A stretch of DNA of 64,000 bases, from contig JAVTVJ010000072.1 of assembly GCA_034509425.1 (NCBI GenBank), forward strand, positions 5,546,501 through 5,610,500, given 5' to 3'. This DNA comes from Eopsaltria australis (Eukaryota; Chordata; Aves; Passeriformes; Petroicidae). The position numbers and the translations under genes are program-made. The notes under the pieces were generated by a model. That model was not told where the DNA came from. It ran no database searches and saw only the letters and a list, made by a program, of their open reading frames with translations. Of the stretch, positions 1 through 13,659 are shown piece after piece (position 1 is the stretch's first letter; each line of letters opens with the position of its first letter).

Positions 1-1273
1 GCTGTGTTACTTGAGAGAAAACATAGATTTAAGGCCTCAGTAAGGTCATTATATGCACAAGTTTTTTCCCTCTTCTTTCATCTGCCACCTGCTTGCTTTC
101 TGAGAGATAAACCATCTCAAATTGGATGGCAGTGCATTATTCAGTGCTTCAGTTGCTGCTCTGGGGTCCTGGAAGAGGACAATGAGTTTCCACCTTCTTT
201 TAGTCTCTGGAGGAATTATGAATCCTAAATTATGGCCCATATTTCAAAGCCTGTACCCTACATGTTTTTAAGTAGCCTTTTTGTGAGCCTGCTGAGGTGT
301 TAGACTTCTTTTAAAAATGGTAAGTCTGTTTCGTTATCATTGTTTGGATTGAATAAAGAAGAAATCTGTTTTGAGCCTCCAGCAGAAGTTGTGATAGGAG
401 TTTCTTTCACAACTCAGGAAAGATTTCTAAGTAAGTGTTTATTGAAAACTCTAACTAAGAGAAAATATGATTTCTGGAGCATAAGAGTAATCTGTTGGTT
501 GATAGGTACAATAAAGAAATCCATGCTGTTTGCAAATATTTCTGACTGACTCTCTTTTCAGTGCAGTAGGATGACAACTTTAATGTCTGCATTGTAAGCA
601 CCCAAAATCTGTAAAATCTTGTGAATTTAACAACTCATGTGTGGGGTACAACCCTGAGGCCATCGAGAAAATGAGCCGCTCTATCAGCCTGTCAGCAAAA
701 AAAGCTCTGGAGGAAGTAGAAATGTCCGTGTTTGGGGACCATGCCTGATGCTGACACAGGAGCTCTTGGATCTGTTTGCTCATGGGAAGGATGCTCGTAT
801 TACAAGGGGCCGTAGTTCTGTCATCAGGGATGAGCTGTGACAGCAGCACAAGGTGCAGTTAGGAGGTGACACTGGCTGTCATGGATCAATTTCCAGTGCT
901 GTGATTGAGTGGATGGGATGTGACATGACTTCATGAGAGCTCTTCAGGAGGGGACATACACTTTTTGATAACTTAGTAATTAATGTGTCAATCTTCCAAG
1001 ACAGTAAATCTAATTAAAATGGAAATTGATTATTGAGAGGCATTAACAGGACTTGTTGCTTATTGGTAGCTGTTACATGTCTTGTAAATTAATATCTATT
1101 TTCTTCTGACTTGGGTCTGATAGCAAACTTGGACTCCCATAAGCACTGTGATAAGTGAGCAGCCCAATATAATTATGTTAGCCCAAATGAAATCTTTCAC
1201 TCTGACCTCTAGTAGGCACCTGTGTTAAAAATAATAATGGCTTATTTGGTATAGAAATTAGAACTAAATCTCC

Positions 1274-1299
1274 TTGTCCCTTGAAATTTCAAGGGACAA
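1274..1299. repeat. Perfect 26-bp palindrome
   Basis: The arm TTGTCCCTTGAAA is followed immediately by its exact reverse complement, with no spacer. With no loop it is a cruciform-type palindrome, not a classical hairpin. It lies in otherwise ordinary AT-rich DNA, with no flanking terminal repeats that would mark a transposon. A shorter palindrome with nearly the same arm occurs at 58671-58691. Confidence 0.95.
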
Positions 1300-3939
1300 A
1301 AATTGAAATGTCAAATAATTCATTAATGATATAATGTTTTAAAATATTTTGGATGCCTGCAAACTCTTCAGTCCTTCTGAAAACTAGGTAAATACAAAAA
1401 GGAAAATTGTCAAATAACCTATGACTTGAATTTAATGCTAATGTAAGATGCTATCTTATCAAACACTAAATTCAGGTCCTTGGCCAGTTGTGATAGTTCA
1501 TTCCTAAAATCTTATTTATCCTTATTAAGCAGGTGTTAATGTTTTCTGTTCTTTTTACATAGCTACTGTACTGTCACTGCTGGAATTTTTGATCATGTTT
1601 AACATTTAAAACCTGATTGTACATGACATCCTTTTAATGTAGTTTGGATGGTTATTTTGATGACAGATACCCAGTTTTATTAATAAAAATAAAAGGGGGG
1701 TGAGTTATCTAAATTCTCTTCAAAAACTGACAGAACACTTCCTATAAGAGTGGTCATATGGTATTTTCTTGTAAAAGGGTTGTTTTGTAGAAATATTGGG
1801 CAACCCTCCTTAGCTCTAAGAGAATACTTCATACTATTTCCTTTTTAGTTAATATCATGAAGCTGTTTTTTTTCCTGAAGCTGTTATGAGACTGTGAACA
1901 CATGCTTCATGAGGCATAAACATTGTTCCATTGCTTAACTTCTTCAAAAGTGCTATTATTGGAAATGGCTGTGTCTGAGAGATGAAAACTTTAGTGCTTT
2001 CAAAATCTGCACCCCCTAACCCAGGTAGGAAAATCTACCTGAAATCTGAAATGAAAGTTCAGCACCTATGTATTCAGTCCTTGAAGGAGCATGAAGTGAA
2101 ATAGAATGAAAAAGAGTATGTTTGAGAATACCAATAGATACTTGAAATAAATTGGGATCATATTGATCTCAGCAGCAACACAGAATATGCATGTATTCAA
2201 AACACTGAAGTGTCAGGCAATAGAGGTGCACATTAGGAAATGAGTATTTTCACGTTTGGAGTTTTAATTTTTCTTTTACTTAGTTTTGTCTCAATTTCTC
2301 TTGCAGATTTTTTTTCCAGTCAGGGCACAAACAGAGTTGTAGGCTGTGAAATGGAACAGTGGGAAAGGTTTCTCAGACACAAGCATATGTATTTGTGCTG
2401 TGTGAGTATACTGAGATTACCTGCAGTGCAGATGCATAAAAATGATTGATTCATCTAGAATATCCATGGACCAGCTGTACATGGACCAGATTAGACTAGA
2501 AAGGCTGGTTACTTCGTGTACTATGTGCAGTTTTTTTAAACATTTATAGTAGCCATTTTCTTGGGATTTCAGGGAATTTGGCAGCCTGTTTGGACAAAGA
2601 CTATTGTTTGGCAGCAACAGCACAGCAACACCTGATGTCCCCATCAGAACTCTTACATTCACCAAAAGTAAGATTTCTAGGCATAATTGTGGTAACTGAT
2701 GTTCGGAGACCTTAGAGAAATCACTATATTGAAGGAAAATTGAATGAATTAAAGCCAAAAACTATTTCATATCTCACTAGCAACAGATGCAACTGGAAGG
2801 TATTTCAGCTCTCTATGGGACTCGACCAGAGATGCAGCATTTTCAGGTTTATATTTTAATCTCACTAAAATTTGGTTTTGCCATTCAAAAAAAGCAGTTC
2901 TTTGGATTGCCCTGGATCTCTTTTACTGAAGAAAATCAGAAAATCATAAGGGTTCTTAGACTGTGTTTATCAACAGGCGTACAATAAAGACAATTTCAGA
3001 ACAATACAGTATTATGTTCTTCATGGTGTTGCATTACTCAGCTAGTAATTCATAAATGTTAGAATATGTGCCCCATCTTTTTTAGCTGCAAGCCTCTTGC
3101 TTGCTTCCTGATCCTTAGAATTACCCTGAGACTCAGTCCTGAGAAAGTAAAACCTCCATATCAAAGCTGCAGTGCTCACTTGCAGTGGGGATCCCTGGAC
3201 CCTCCAAGGAGCTTTGAGGACTGCTCCTGCACAAGGTGTTCTGAGCAGTAACTCAAGATAAGTCCTCACTCTGTCTACTTCTCCTTCCTCATTCAGCTAG
3301 CCTCCAGACTTGGTGACTAGGAATTTGTGTGCTGGAGCATATACTGCCACATGAGAGAGCTGTGCACAGAGATAGTGTTCAAGGTAGAAAAACTTGTATA
3401 TACATCTGAGACTCTCAATCTGCAGTCAGTGCTGATTGCTGAAAAGAGCAGAAGAGCTGAATGGATTCCATCCCCACCTTGAAATATATGTGAAATAATA
3501 TTTTTTTTCTTGAGAAACATACTTGAAAGGATTGCAAAGGTTTTAGGTTTAGCTGAAAAGCAGATGTGTAATTCAACCGTTGGAGATGCAAGTTAAATGA
3601 ACCATATGGACTGCCCATTACAATAAAAAGTAATTTGCTCTATCTCACTAATCTAAGCATAAAAATTACAATTATCAATCTTGTATAAAATAGACAAGGA
3701 AAACTCACCAATTTAATGTTAATTGAGTTATCATTCCAAAGCTCATATTGATTTTTAAATTACATTTACAAAATGCCTAGTATAGTCCAAGACCTGATGC
3801 TACATATACATGGCATCTACTTTAAACTTACAGAAAGAGATACCTGGTCATAAAGCCAGCAGGTCAGGAGTTTCACAAAGCAGACCCAAGTTGTCTTTTA
3901 ATGTACAAGCAGCCTAGATTTTCTTCCAGCACCACTCCT

Positions 3940-3952
3940 CCCCCCCCCCCCC
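3940..3952. repeat. Poly-C tract (13 C)
   Basis: An uninterrupted run of thirteen C is followed by ATTTTT, CCCC and a run of eight T. It is a homopolymer simple repeat, prone to length change and to sequencing error. Confidence 0.95.
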
Positions 3953-4937
3953 ATTTTTCCCCTTTTTTTTGTCTGTCAACATGAAAGCAAAAAAAATCTG
4001 TTGAGGTCACTAAATTAGGCTAAGTGTACTTGTGCTGAGAGAGTCTGTTATTGCAGACTCCTGAACATCATAAGATTCCCAAGGAGTGAATGCTTGGTGG
4101 TGTCTTTATTTACTCTTAAAGGGACTAGCTGGGGCACTGTTATCATAACATCTTTTCAAGAACTCACCCACAGTGAGTGGGCAGAGTATTGACTTTTATG
4201 GGTGCTCTAGTTATATGGCATTGGATGGATTTGCTGTGTGATAAAAAATCTACTGTTTGAGAAATGACGATGTGAATTGAGAATGACAAAGTAATGTGGA
4301 AAGGACTGAAGCCTATTGCCATCACAAATAATATAAATGTAGTTTCTATCTGCCATCTGACTCCCTTGTAAAATAGTAGCTGTCAGGTAAGGAAGTGGAA
4401 AGAAATGATGAAGTTTAAAAACACATTTCACTTCTGTTTTCTCTTATGAGCAGTGCTGATATATGTAGTTTATGATGTTCACATGACAAACTGTGCACCC
4501 CCTTTATGAAGTCATGTTGTTGTATATCACGCACCCAGAAGCAACAAGGTATTGAGAGAAACAGCAATTGAAAGGAACAATCAAGTTCTAGGTGTGCCAA
4601 TGTAATTAATGAGTAAGACAAAGAAGAATGTGTGCCAATGCTATTCAATCACCTCTCAGGCACTTGGTGAGGCATAGTACAAAGTTGAAACCTTCCACTG
4701 TATTCAAGTGGATCATTAATCAGCAGTTTAAGACAGTCTGTTCAACTCAGTAACAGAGTGGATGTCTTGAAATTTACCTTTCAAGGAAAGGCCTTGGGAT
4801 CAGTAACATGTTGGATAGGTCTAATCTGGACTCTACAGCTTATTTCACCCCACATCAGCATGAAGTCTTGGTGACAACTCCAACTAGTGTCTCTCAGCAC
4901 TCTTTACCCCTGGAGCAGACCTTGTTCTCACATTCCT

Positions 4938-4954
4938 GGGCTGTCTGACAGCCC
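4938..4954. repeat. 17-nt inverted repeat, 8-bp arms
   Basis: GGGCTGTC and GACAGCCC flank a single T. The repeat is perfect but short, and lies in a GC-richer patch (about 4880-5220) that shows no coding signal. Confidence 0.85.
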
Positions 4955-7229
4955 GACAGAGCACGGCTCTGCCACCAGGCTGCTGGGGAAATACTTCCCA
5001 CATCCAAAGGATTGCTGTTATATGGGCTTTTGCCTCTTTTAGTTTTGGCTTCCTCTTATAGGTTACACGGTAGGGATTGATGATCACAGTGCTTTAGAAG
5101 ATAACAGGAGTTCCTGGAGGACAGAAGCTGTCAGCTGCCATGGGACCTTTCTGTTGGTACTGACGTGGAAGTGAAGTTGGGCTCATCCAGAGCAGCCAAC
5201 CAGACTGATTTGACCTCTGAAAATATCGCTTTTAATGACAGATATCTCCAGCCTTTTAGTGAAATATCACTTGCAGAACTTTCCTGAGGTTACACTTAAA
5301 ATCAAGTTTAAAACAGAACTCCAGTAAGATGATGATAGAGGGTGTAGGTTGGGAGGAAATGAAAGGCAAGAGAAGAAATAATAAGCTTAAGCAGAAATTT
5401 TACTCAGCAGTTGCTGCATTTTGTAACAGAAATCACTGCCCATCCTTTTATATCCTTCTGCTTTGTATCAGGAAGTAAATTTAAAATAGCTGATACAGCT
5501 TGGTCTGACATGTTTAACCATGACAGCATCTTACCTGCAGTGGAGTAAAAACACTTTCAGGTTCCCAACAATATGCAATGAAACCTTGTTGTAGAGAACC
5601 AGAAACTCTGCCCAAAAATGGCATTAAGTAACACTTAACAAAATGCTATTGATTTTTAAGATTTAAAGGCTTGCTAAGCTGAAGAGTCTGACATCAAAGA
5701 TGTTCCCATTTACAGAAGAACATTTAAAACAAAAAACCACAAAAAAACAACAGAGGAAATGTAAGAGACAAGCTATGATTAGAAGCTGTGTAGCTGCCGA
5801 CGAATGTAGATGGTGATTTTGAAGCATCAGAGGAAGGTTTAAAGCTATGTTTTCCAGTGTGCAAATGATTGCAAAGATACAAGGCTCAAAGACTTGATTC
5901 TGTGATCCTCAGTGGTGCATGCCTGTGCCTTCTCTTCACAAAAGTATTTTGCTTTTGGTTTGGTCATTTGTTTGGAATGGAGAGATTTTGGAGGCTCACT
6001 CATTAGAAGGGTAAACAGTATAGGATTGTGTTCACTACAAGTGCTGTATTGCTATCCACCTGCCCTCTTTTAAGTGAGTTAGTTAAAATTTACCTGGAAA
6101 AGAATTCATTGCTATTCCCTTAGTGCTTAAAAAGATCCTGTATCTCTAGATCCAAGGAACATGCCAAGAGATTCTTCACAGAAGATGTTGTCAAAGGGAG
6201 TAGATGTGTTTTTACTGGGCTAATGTTTATTTTTGGGGAGAACCTCATATCACAGCCCACAGAGGGTATTTCAGCCTCTGCCAGTCCAGTGAAAAAGACA
6301 ATTTTGGATCTTTGAGAACAAAAATTAAAGATTAATTCTGACCCCCAGAAGTACTTTTGCTTTGCTTCACTACCTCTCTGCTCCTATTGAATAAGTGGTG
6401 ACATCACACCCATCAGAGTAGACACCAAGAGGGAAAATATCAGCCTCTCTTCTTTTTATGGAAACAGCAGCAAAGAACAGATCTTTGAACTTCAAGGTTT
6501 AGCACAGAGCACCAGAGCTTCACTCTTGATCTCCAGTCAGTGAGGCAGAGATAGATGTTTTCTGAATTGTAACAGAACTGTTAAACCTTTCAATCTATTA
6601 GAAAAGTTCTTACATCTTTCAGTCAAGACAGGCTATTACTAAAATTTAAAAAAGAGAGTTAATGCGTTGCTAGAGGATTTTAATAAATATTAAAATTAAG
6701 TGTGTGAATCTTCTGATTATTGTCACTTTTATTAATGTTAGGTTTATTTTTAGCAAGTTATGCCAGACCATTTCTATCTTGCTAGTTCCATTAAGTGTCT
6801 TTGTCAAATTTCTTTCTTCTTGCATGTAATCAAAATTATCTCATTTCTTATATTGGCTCACGAAACAGAATTGGAGGTGCTGCCAAAAAGATCCATCAAT
6901 TCAGTCCTGTAAAAGCTGAATCTGAACTTAGACTTTTGAAATCTCAGTGTATTAGGAGATCAGATATTTAACTTACATCAATATAAGTCATCATTTCCAG
7001 ACATATCAATGAGAAAGCCTTTTCTCTGCAAATTATATAACTCAAATACCATTATAAATTATATCAGACAAACACACACACACAATCAAAGCCAGAATAA
7101 AGTCAATACTTGTTAAAAAAGCACTGAGTTTACAGGCAGCAATTCAACATTTTATTTTGAGCCCCCATAATTATGTTTTCTGCCTAATGGTTTTATTTTT
7201 AATCTAATGTGAAATGTAAGAAATCAGTT

Positions 7230-7316
7230 ATGTCTTGTTTCCTTCCTTAAAAAAACCCAACAAAATGAAACAAAACAAAACAAAGAAAAACCCACCAAAC
7301 CCAAACCCAAACAAAT
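7230..7316. repeat. A/C-rich low-complexity stretch
   Basis: The stretch consists of CAAAA, AAACC and CCAAA-like units with no fixed period. It is low-complexity DNA of a kind seen repeatedly in this window (also near 17461-17495, 24686-24705 and 51284-51345). Confidence 0.8.
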
Positions 7317-10187
7317 TGGTCAAGATCATCCAGTGATTCCTCACTTCTGTTTTATAAAGGCATAATGTCTGCTCTACTTAACTGGTGAGTCATATTCTGT
7401 GTTTATAACTATCTGCATGTTTGAACGACACATAGTGACAATTTTGTCCCCAAAATAGCTGAGGTTTGGGTATACAAACAAAAGCTTGTGAGGAACAGGC
7501 AGTAGCAAATATGTTCATTTATTTTTTTGAGAAGCCACTCAGGTTGGTCTGGTCAGAAAGTTTTTTTTAAGTAACTGTAATGAAACCTCTAAAATCTTAA
7601 GCCATTTTGCAACAGCACGAATGCAAAAAGAGGAGAAAGAAGTTTGAAAAGCAAATACTGTTAAGGAAAAAATGTTTACTATACTTGATATGTAAATTCA
7701 ATTTAGACAGCTTTATACATTTATTTTAATAAAGGAATATTATTTAATTTCATCTCCAGTCTCTCTTTCCAATGACGTTTCTAATTGTGTTATTGTGAGA
7801 GGAATACCTACTCTAACATTACTCTTGGATTAATTGACTTTGTCAGAAATATTTGGACCACTGTACTTCAAAAATTGATTTGCAGTGTCCATTCATTTTC
7901 AGAGAATTGTTGGAGGCTGGGGAAATAAGTTTTCTCTGTTTTCAGGGCACAATGAGGCAATTGTAACCCACCTACTGTCAGGCTATGAGTCTGTGCAAGA
8001 CCGAGAAATAGAGGCTAGATATCTCTAGATGCCTGGTTTCATAATCTAGTGACCTGACCCTAAGTTATCTTCTCTGGGACAATTCCCATGTGGTGAAGTT
8101 GATGGGACTCCTGTTGCTGCCAGTAATTTTTGTAGATGCTTCATTGATTTATCCTTTATTTACTGACCAGTTGGATTCACAAGAGAATTTGTACTGACTC
8201 ACTTATGAAGTGCAACTGATGCAGCAGCTTTACTTTGTTTCACTCAAAAATTGTAGTGCAAAAGAAATACCACCAGTAACATTGTCCGTGGATGCCCTCT
8301 GGCAACCAGAAGCCAATGGTGGATCTGAATAGTTGCATGTTATGTAAAGCTAAAGGAGGTCTGCTCTCAAAACAGAAGTGGTGAACATGGAAACATTTAG
8401 CTTCAGACTAACATGTGGCTCTTTGACCTGTCTCTATTTGCCCTATCTTTATTTAGGCATTCAAAAGCTTTCCCTGATTCATTTGACATTAGCACTTTAC
8501 AGCAGGGCATGAGGAGGTGAGAAAGGTACAGGCAGGAGTCAGACCCTTGTCTGACTCACATCAGACACTCTGAAAATGGAGTGCACTCTCACTTCAGTCT
8601 TTTCCATCATGTTCCCTTGTCCTCTTATGACATAGGGGATTGGAGAAGAAAATTATAATTTATCTTTTCTTAAAAAAAGAAAAGGGCCAAAAATAGAAAA
8701 AAAGCATTCTGAAAAATTTGTCCTGTAATTTCTTTAGATATGAACAGATTTTATCCACACTTTAAGAATTACAGACTTGCACCACCATATATCTGTTCTA
8801 TTTTCAATATAATTCAGCTGTCTAATTTTTTGTAGTGACTGATCTCTTTTCAGATTAATGATAGTGCATACCTATTATTTATATCTTGAAACGCATACAT
8901 AGAATGAAGGGTGGAGGTCACCTTCCTATCATTTGTGTTGCAGTTTAATTTACTAGGTTGAAATTTGCTCGTGTGAAAGTGGATGGTGTTTTCTTCTGTT
9001 TTATTTCTCTCTGATTTGTCAGTGATGTCAACCGGAAAATGTCTTCTTGGAAGTTTTCTAAACGTTGCAGTAAGAGAGATGATATATTGAAATGATGATT
9101 TCTGTGAGAAATACTTAAATCTTTTGGGGCAGGACAATACTCTTCATTTTTCTTCCTACCTCCTATTTTGCTAAGTAATTTTTGTTGTATCTTGTGGCCT
9201 ACATATAAAATTAATGGACACTTCTAAGATGATAGTAGGAACAAGAATATTTTAAGAATTTTAATAGTTACGTTTGCATAATATCTATGTCTGAATTCTT
9301 CCTTTTCCTAAATAGTTTTTTCCCATTACTGTGCATTTAAAATGAACTCATTAGGTTAATTCATGTTCTGTTTTTTTTTTAGCTAGGTATGAATTTGCCC
9401 ATCTTCTGCTTTCCTCATCCATTTTTTGCCTTTTGGTTTTTTTCATGGTGTTAGACTCCTAGTGAGTCTTAGGCTTATTTGTCTTCAGTGTTGTCATTTT
9501 CTTCACTTTGGTTTTGCTATGGGTTTCATACTCACTTTTATTTCTGTTTAAACAATTGGTTACTTGATCAGTTGTCCTTGCATAATTGTAACTGTGTATT
9601 TCTGTGGTCATTGGTATTATAGTTCCTTTATATGGTTTATTCAAGACCTGGAATTAAAAGAGGGAGAGATGGAGAAACACTTTTCCTGAATCATATGTCC
9701 ATTTCTCTATCTGTTGTAATACAGGAGACATAGGATGATCCAGCAGTTTTCACTTGCAAACATATTTTTATAATTTTTTTCAGGCATACAAAAATTATTT
9801 TTATCATTTGAAACTCCTTGAAAATTGTTCTTTCTTGTGCTAGTTATTTATATTTCAAAAATCTACACTAGAATTTTTCTGTGCCTAATAGAATGATTTA
9901 TCAATTTAATACTATACTGATTATACACACTAAATGGAATGCAAGACACGTCAATCTCTCTTTTAGTCTGATTGCAATGGGAAGAAACGTTTTCATGAGA
10001 GAGTTGGTATTAATAGATGATAAGGACATAATGCAGAGTTCAGTTATTTTTAACTTTTCTTTTAACAAGCTGCTCTGCAGAGCACATGGAGTGAAATCAT
10101 AACTAGAGATTAAGGTTGATCAGAAATACTGTGATGTCCCCGTGGAGAAAGACCTGTGTCTAGCATCTTGAGAGAAAAATCTGCATT

Positions 10188-10340
10188 TCACAGAATCACA
10201 GAATGGATCAGGTTGGAAGGGACCACAGGGGATCATCTGTTCCAACCTCTATGCTCAAGAAGAGTCATCTTAAAGCACATTGCACAGGGTTGTGTGCAGA
10301 TGGTTCTTAAATGTCTTGAACACTTCATCCCTTAAATTGG
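10188..10340 (-). mobile_element. CR1 LINE 3' end, truncated and diverged
   Basis: The plus strand opens with TCACAGAATCACAGAATGG, followed by GGTTGGAAGGGACCAC, a GATCAT block and TTCCAACC. This is the reverse complement of the CR1 3' terminus, so the element lies on the minus strand with its 3' end at the left. Similarity continues through the AGCACATTGCACAGGGTTG segment and fades near 10340. Only the untranslated 3' part is left. No reverse transcriptase sequence is present, so the copy is dead, as nearly all avian CR1 copies are. The subfamily is not assigned. Confidence 0.88.
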
Positions 10341-13300
10341 TGTGCCCAAGAAGTCACCTTATTGCCCTGTTCCCCCCACTTGTTTTCTGAGGGGGCAATG
10401 GTGGGGTTGGGTTTTTTGTTCTTTCATTGGTAACAGGTTAAATCATGGTAAGGAAATAACTTTTTTTCACATTAAAAAGAATGTCTAAATCTGTGTCAGC
10501 CTCAAAGGTGGGGTGGAGAGAATCTCTCACTGGGGGGAGCTCACACCACCCTAGATACGCTGAAGCTGCTGCTGATTCTCTTGCTAGCTTCAAAAGAAGA
10601 GAGAATATTCTCTGTTTCTAAAAGTGGTGCAGAATTTCATAATTCTTTTCTTGCCTCTGACTTCAGCTGACAAAACTTCTAGTTGCATCACATGGGGAAG
10701 AAGTTTACTTAGAGCAGGAAAGCAGTCCCTACATCCCAGGGACATACAAGTGATTGTATTCCTTGTTAGTACAATGTTTATGTGGCTGTGAGTTGTGCAA
10801 GGACATGGGAGGATGTGGTGCTGCCAGAGGGGAAGGGGAACAGCACTCTGTGTGTGCTAACCAGGGAAGCTGGAAATCCCTTGTGCCCTATTACTGGGGT
10901 CAGTATCTTGTGGTAGAGGGAAGCTCAGAGGGGAATGATTGCTCTCTCATTTCAACACTTCTGGGAGTGACATTAGAAGTGAATTTGTGTCACAGGTAAA
11001 GTCTCTTCAAATTAGTGCTCATTTAAAGGGATGTATCTGGGGCTTGAATAAGTTTCTGTGTCTTCTAATAGGAGACTTCTGCCAGAAAAAAGCCTAGTGG
11101 ATCCTTGTAGTAGTACAAAAATTTTAAATAATTATAATTTTTCTTTTCTCATGGGTGACACCTCAATATGTCTCTGTCCTTTTGTGTGTGTGAAGGTCTT
11201 GTCACAAAATTCCAAGATATTTTGTCTCCTACCCACTTTAATTTCTATATTTAAATATGACTGTCATAATGCTACACTTGATAAGGAACCTAATTACATC
11301 TCTTAAAAGTTTGTTTCCAGTAATGTATTTTTTTTTCTGCAGCATTTATGATGTTACTTTAAAATGCCGCAATCTTTTGTAGTTCTTGAAATTAATGTGT
11401 GCCAAAGCAATACTTGTTTACACCCTTGGATGAAATCTTCAAAAGCAGCTTTGCAATTATTTGTAAAGGAAGAGATGAATTTGAAGAGAGTTTTAATTTA
11501 ATATTTAATTTCATTAAGGACCTTGGAGCACAAAGTAAGAGAGCATTATTTATAACACAAAGCTCTGAGTGCTCCTCAGTAAGGAGGAGGATCAGAATAA
11601 CATAAAGCAGAATAGGGTCACCTGGAGGAGACAGTAATAGGAATATAATTATATTCACTAGGGCAAAGGCCCAAGGTTAAGTTGCTCCTGTTATGAGTCT
11701 TTAAGGACAGAAATAACTACAGCTGAAGAAAGACTTAAGAAATATGAAGCAATGACAGAATGAATGAGAATCCAAAATCATACCTTAAGGCAAAAGGTAA
11801 GTGTAATTTTAGTATGTATCCGATGAGGAGTTTCTAGTATGATAGAAGCTACTGAGACGTCAAGATTTTTTGAGTGTGTTTTTATCACACACTGCTTAAC
11901 TGGAGCTAGAAAGGGCTTTGGGGATGATCTGAGGAATAGAGAGTCTCTGTTATGAAAGGAAAAGATTGGCTTTAAGTTGCTGAAATGTAGGTACCAAAAT
12001 GCGATTTCCAAATAATGGAAAGAGGCTAGTACATAGGGTAAATAACCACTTAAATACCAAAAATGATGATGGGCCTTTCTAGATGGCTTTTGAGGAGAGC
12101 TGAAAACAAAAAAAAACAAAAAAAAAAAAAACAAAACAAAAAAAAAAAAGCTTTTCACTTTTTGAGATTTTTCTCAGCAGGGACCCATGGTTTCTGCTAT
12201 TTTGTCTCTGATAGAAGGTGAAAGTCAAGGAAAACAAGTAAACAAGTGAATCTTTGAGACACTTTGTGTCTCTTCTCTGTACTACTCCACAACCCTTAGC
12301 AATTTTTGCAATAGATATGAGCTAGATGTTAGAAAATGTTCTAATTCTTTTACCTATGTCCCTATGAAATAAGAACTTAATTCTTAGGTTTTGGTTGGCG
12401 GTTTCATTGTTTTAAAAATTTTTTTAAAATTTATATACATTTAAATCCAGAATTCAAAATTACTTTGAGACTTAATGAGATTCTTCAAATAACCTAAACA
12501 CCAGTTCTATAAACTGAACATTCTTTAAATACTCTGAAATTCACATAACTAGACATCTGTCTTCTATGTTGGACTGAAGTCTTATGTGCTGATTAGTGCT
12601 GCAAGTGGTAGATATATTAGTTTGTATGTCTGCTACATGTGCATGGCTGTGCCTCTGTGTTTTCCCAGAAGCACACTGGTCAAACAACAATGGAACAGTC
12701 TAGTTCATAATATTCACAAAGATAGTTCAAAGTCCAAAAGAATGAGGGTCTTTTTCCAGCTGAAGGACATAGGCATTCTTTAGGCACTTCATGTGGAAAT
12801 AGGAATAGGCTCCTCAAAACATGAGCTTGATGGTTTCACATACACAGAATGATCAATGAGTGATGGGGGGGGTTAGGTCAATTTGTCTCTTCTTCCATAT
12901 CCTTTTAGATGGAATTCTCAGTCTAGTATTTGGAGACTTATTATATACTGTCCTCTGGCTCCAAAGGACCAAACAGGATAAAATAAGTGATTGTGCTAAG
13001 TATGGAAAAAAGGCCAGACTCAGGTAAAATAGGAGATCTACCTCTGTGGTCTAGAGCAATGTCATGCTTGTCATTGCTGTCAGGACCCCATAATCTTGTA
13101 GTGATAGAGACAATTTTAAAAGATAACTGAATACTATTTCCTTCTTGGAGGAGCAGTCAGAATAGCAAGTCTGTATGTGAATTCTTGCAAGGAGAGCACG
13201 TGATGTAAGTGCTGCTGCTGGGAACAGATGGACTTCTCTGCATGTGCTTTTTAGCAGTGCTTTTGGCCAGTCTTGAAAAATTGTCCACTTTCAGGTGCCT

Positions 13301-13659
13301 GTCTTCTGAAGTCATATTTAAAAAGTGGTTTTAAACTATTCCTTTATGTAAAATTTCAAAGGGAATTGTGGAATTTCACAATTTTTCTGCCATAAGATTG
13401 TTACATGTCTTTTATTTTTCTCAAGAAGAGAGTAACTGATTAGTTCTTTCCTCAAGCTGGCCATTGAAAGTAAGAAGGCATGCTATAAAGGTCTTCCATC
13501 ATGTCCAGTAGAAAAGACTTAGAAAAATATCAAAATAATAAATTTTAAAATGATCATAAATTCATTTTAATTTGCTGAAAATAAAAATTAATTTTTTGGC
13601 AGTTGCTCATTTATCATCCTCAGAATTTTTTTTTCTCCTCACAGAACATGGAAAAAATA
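10341..13659. other. Non-coding AT-rich DNA
   Basis: No gene was found. The segment at 11390-11690 is less monotonous and has AT-rich TAATTT/AATTA motifs, so it could be conserved regulatory DNA, but this cannot be judged from one genome. An A-rich tract lies at 12104-12149. The remainder holds nothing I can name. Confidence 0.65.
12104..12149. repeat. A-rich tract
   Basis: About 46 bases consist almost only of A, with scattered C. I considered a retrocopy tail, but there is no recognisable transcript-like sequence upstream. It is best read as a simple repeat. Confidence 0.9.

Larger units (their letters stand above)
1..10187. other. Unique AT-rich non-coding DNA
   Basis: No gene or recognisable transposon is visible in this block. 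Open frames are short and unrelated to any family I know. It holds a perfect 26-bp palindrome at 1274-1299, a 13-base C run at 3940-3952 followed by T runs, a slightly GC-richer patch at about 4880-5220, a short CA repeat at 7072-7084 and an A/C-rich stretch at 7230-7316. An intergenic or deep intronic origin fits best. Very old, diverged repeats could be present and missed by eye. Confidence 0.7.

Noticed and set aside
12104..12149. A-rich tract as the tail of a processed pseudogene
   Set aside because: There is no transcript-like body, poly(A) signal or target duplication beside it.
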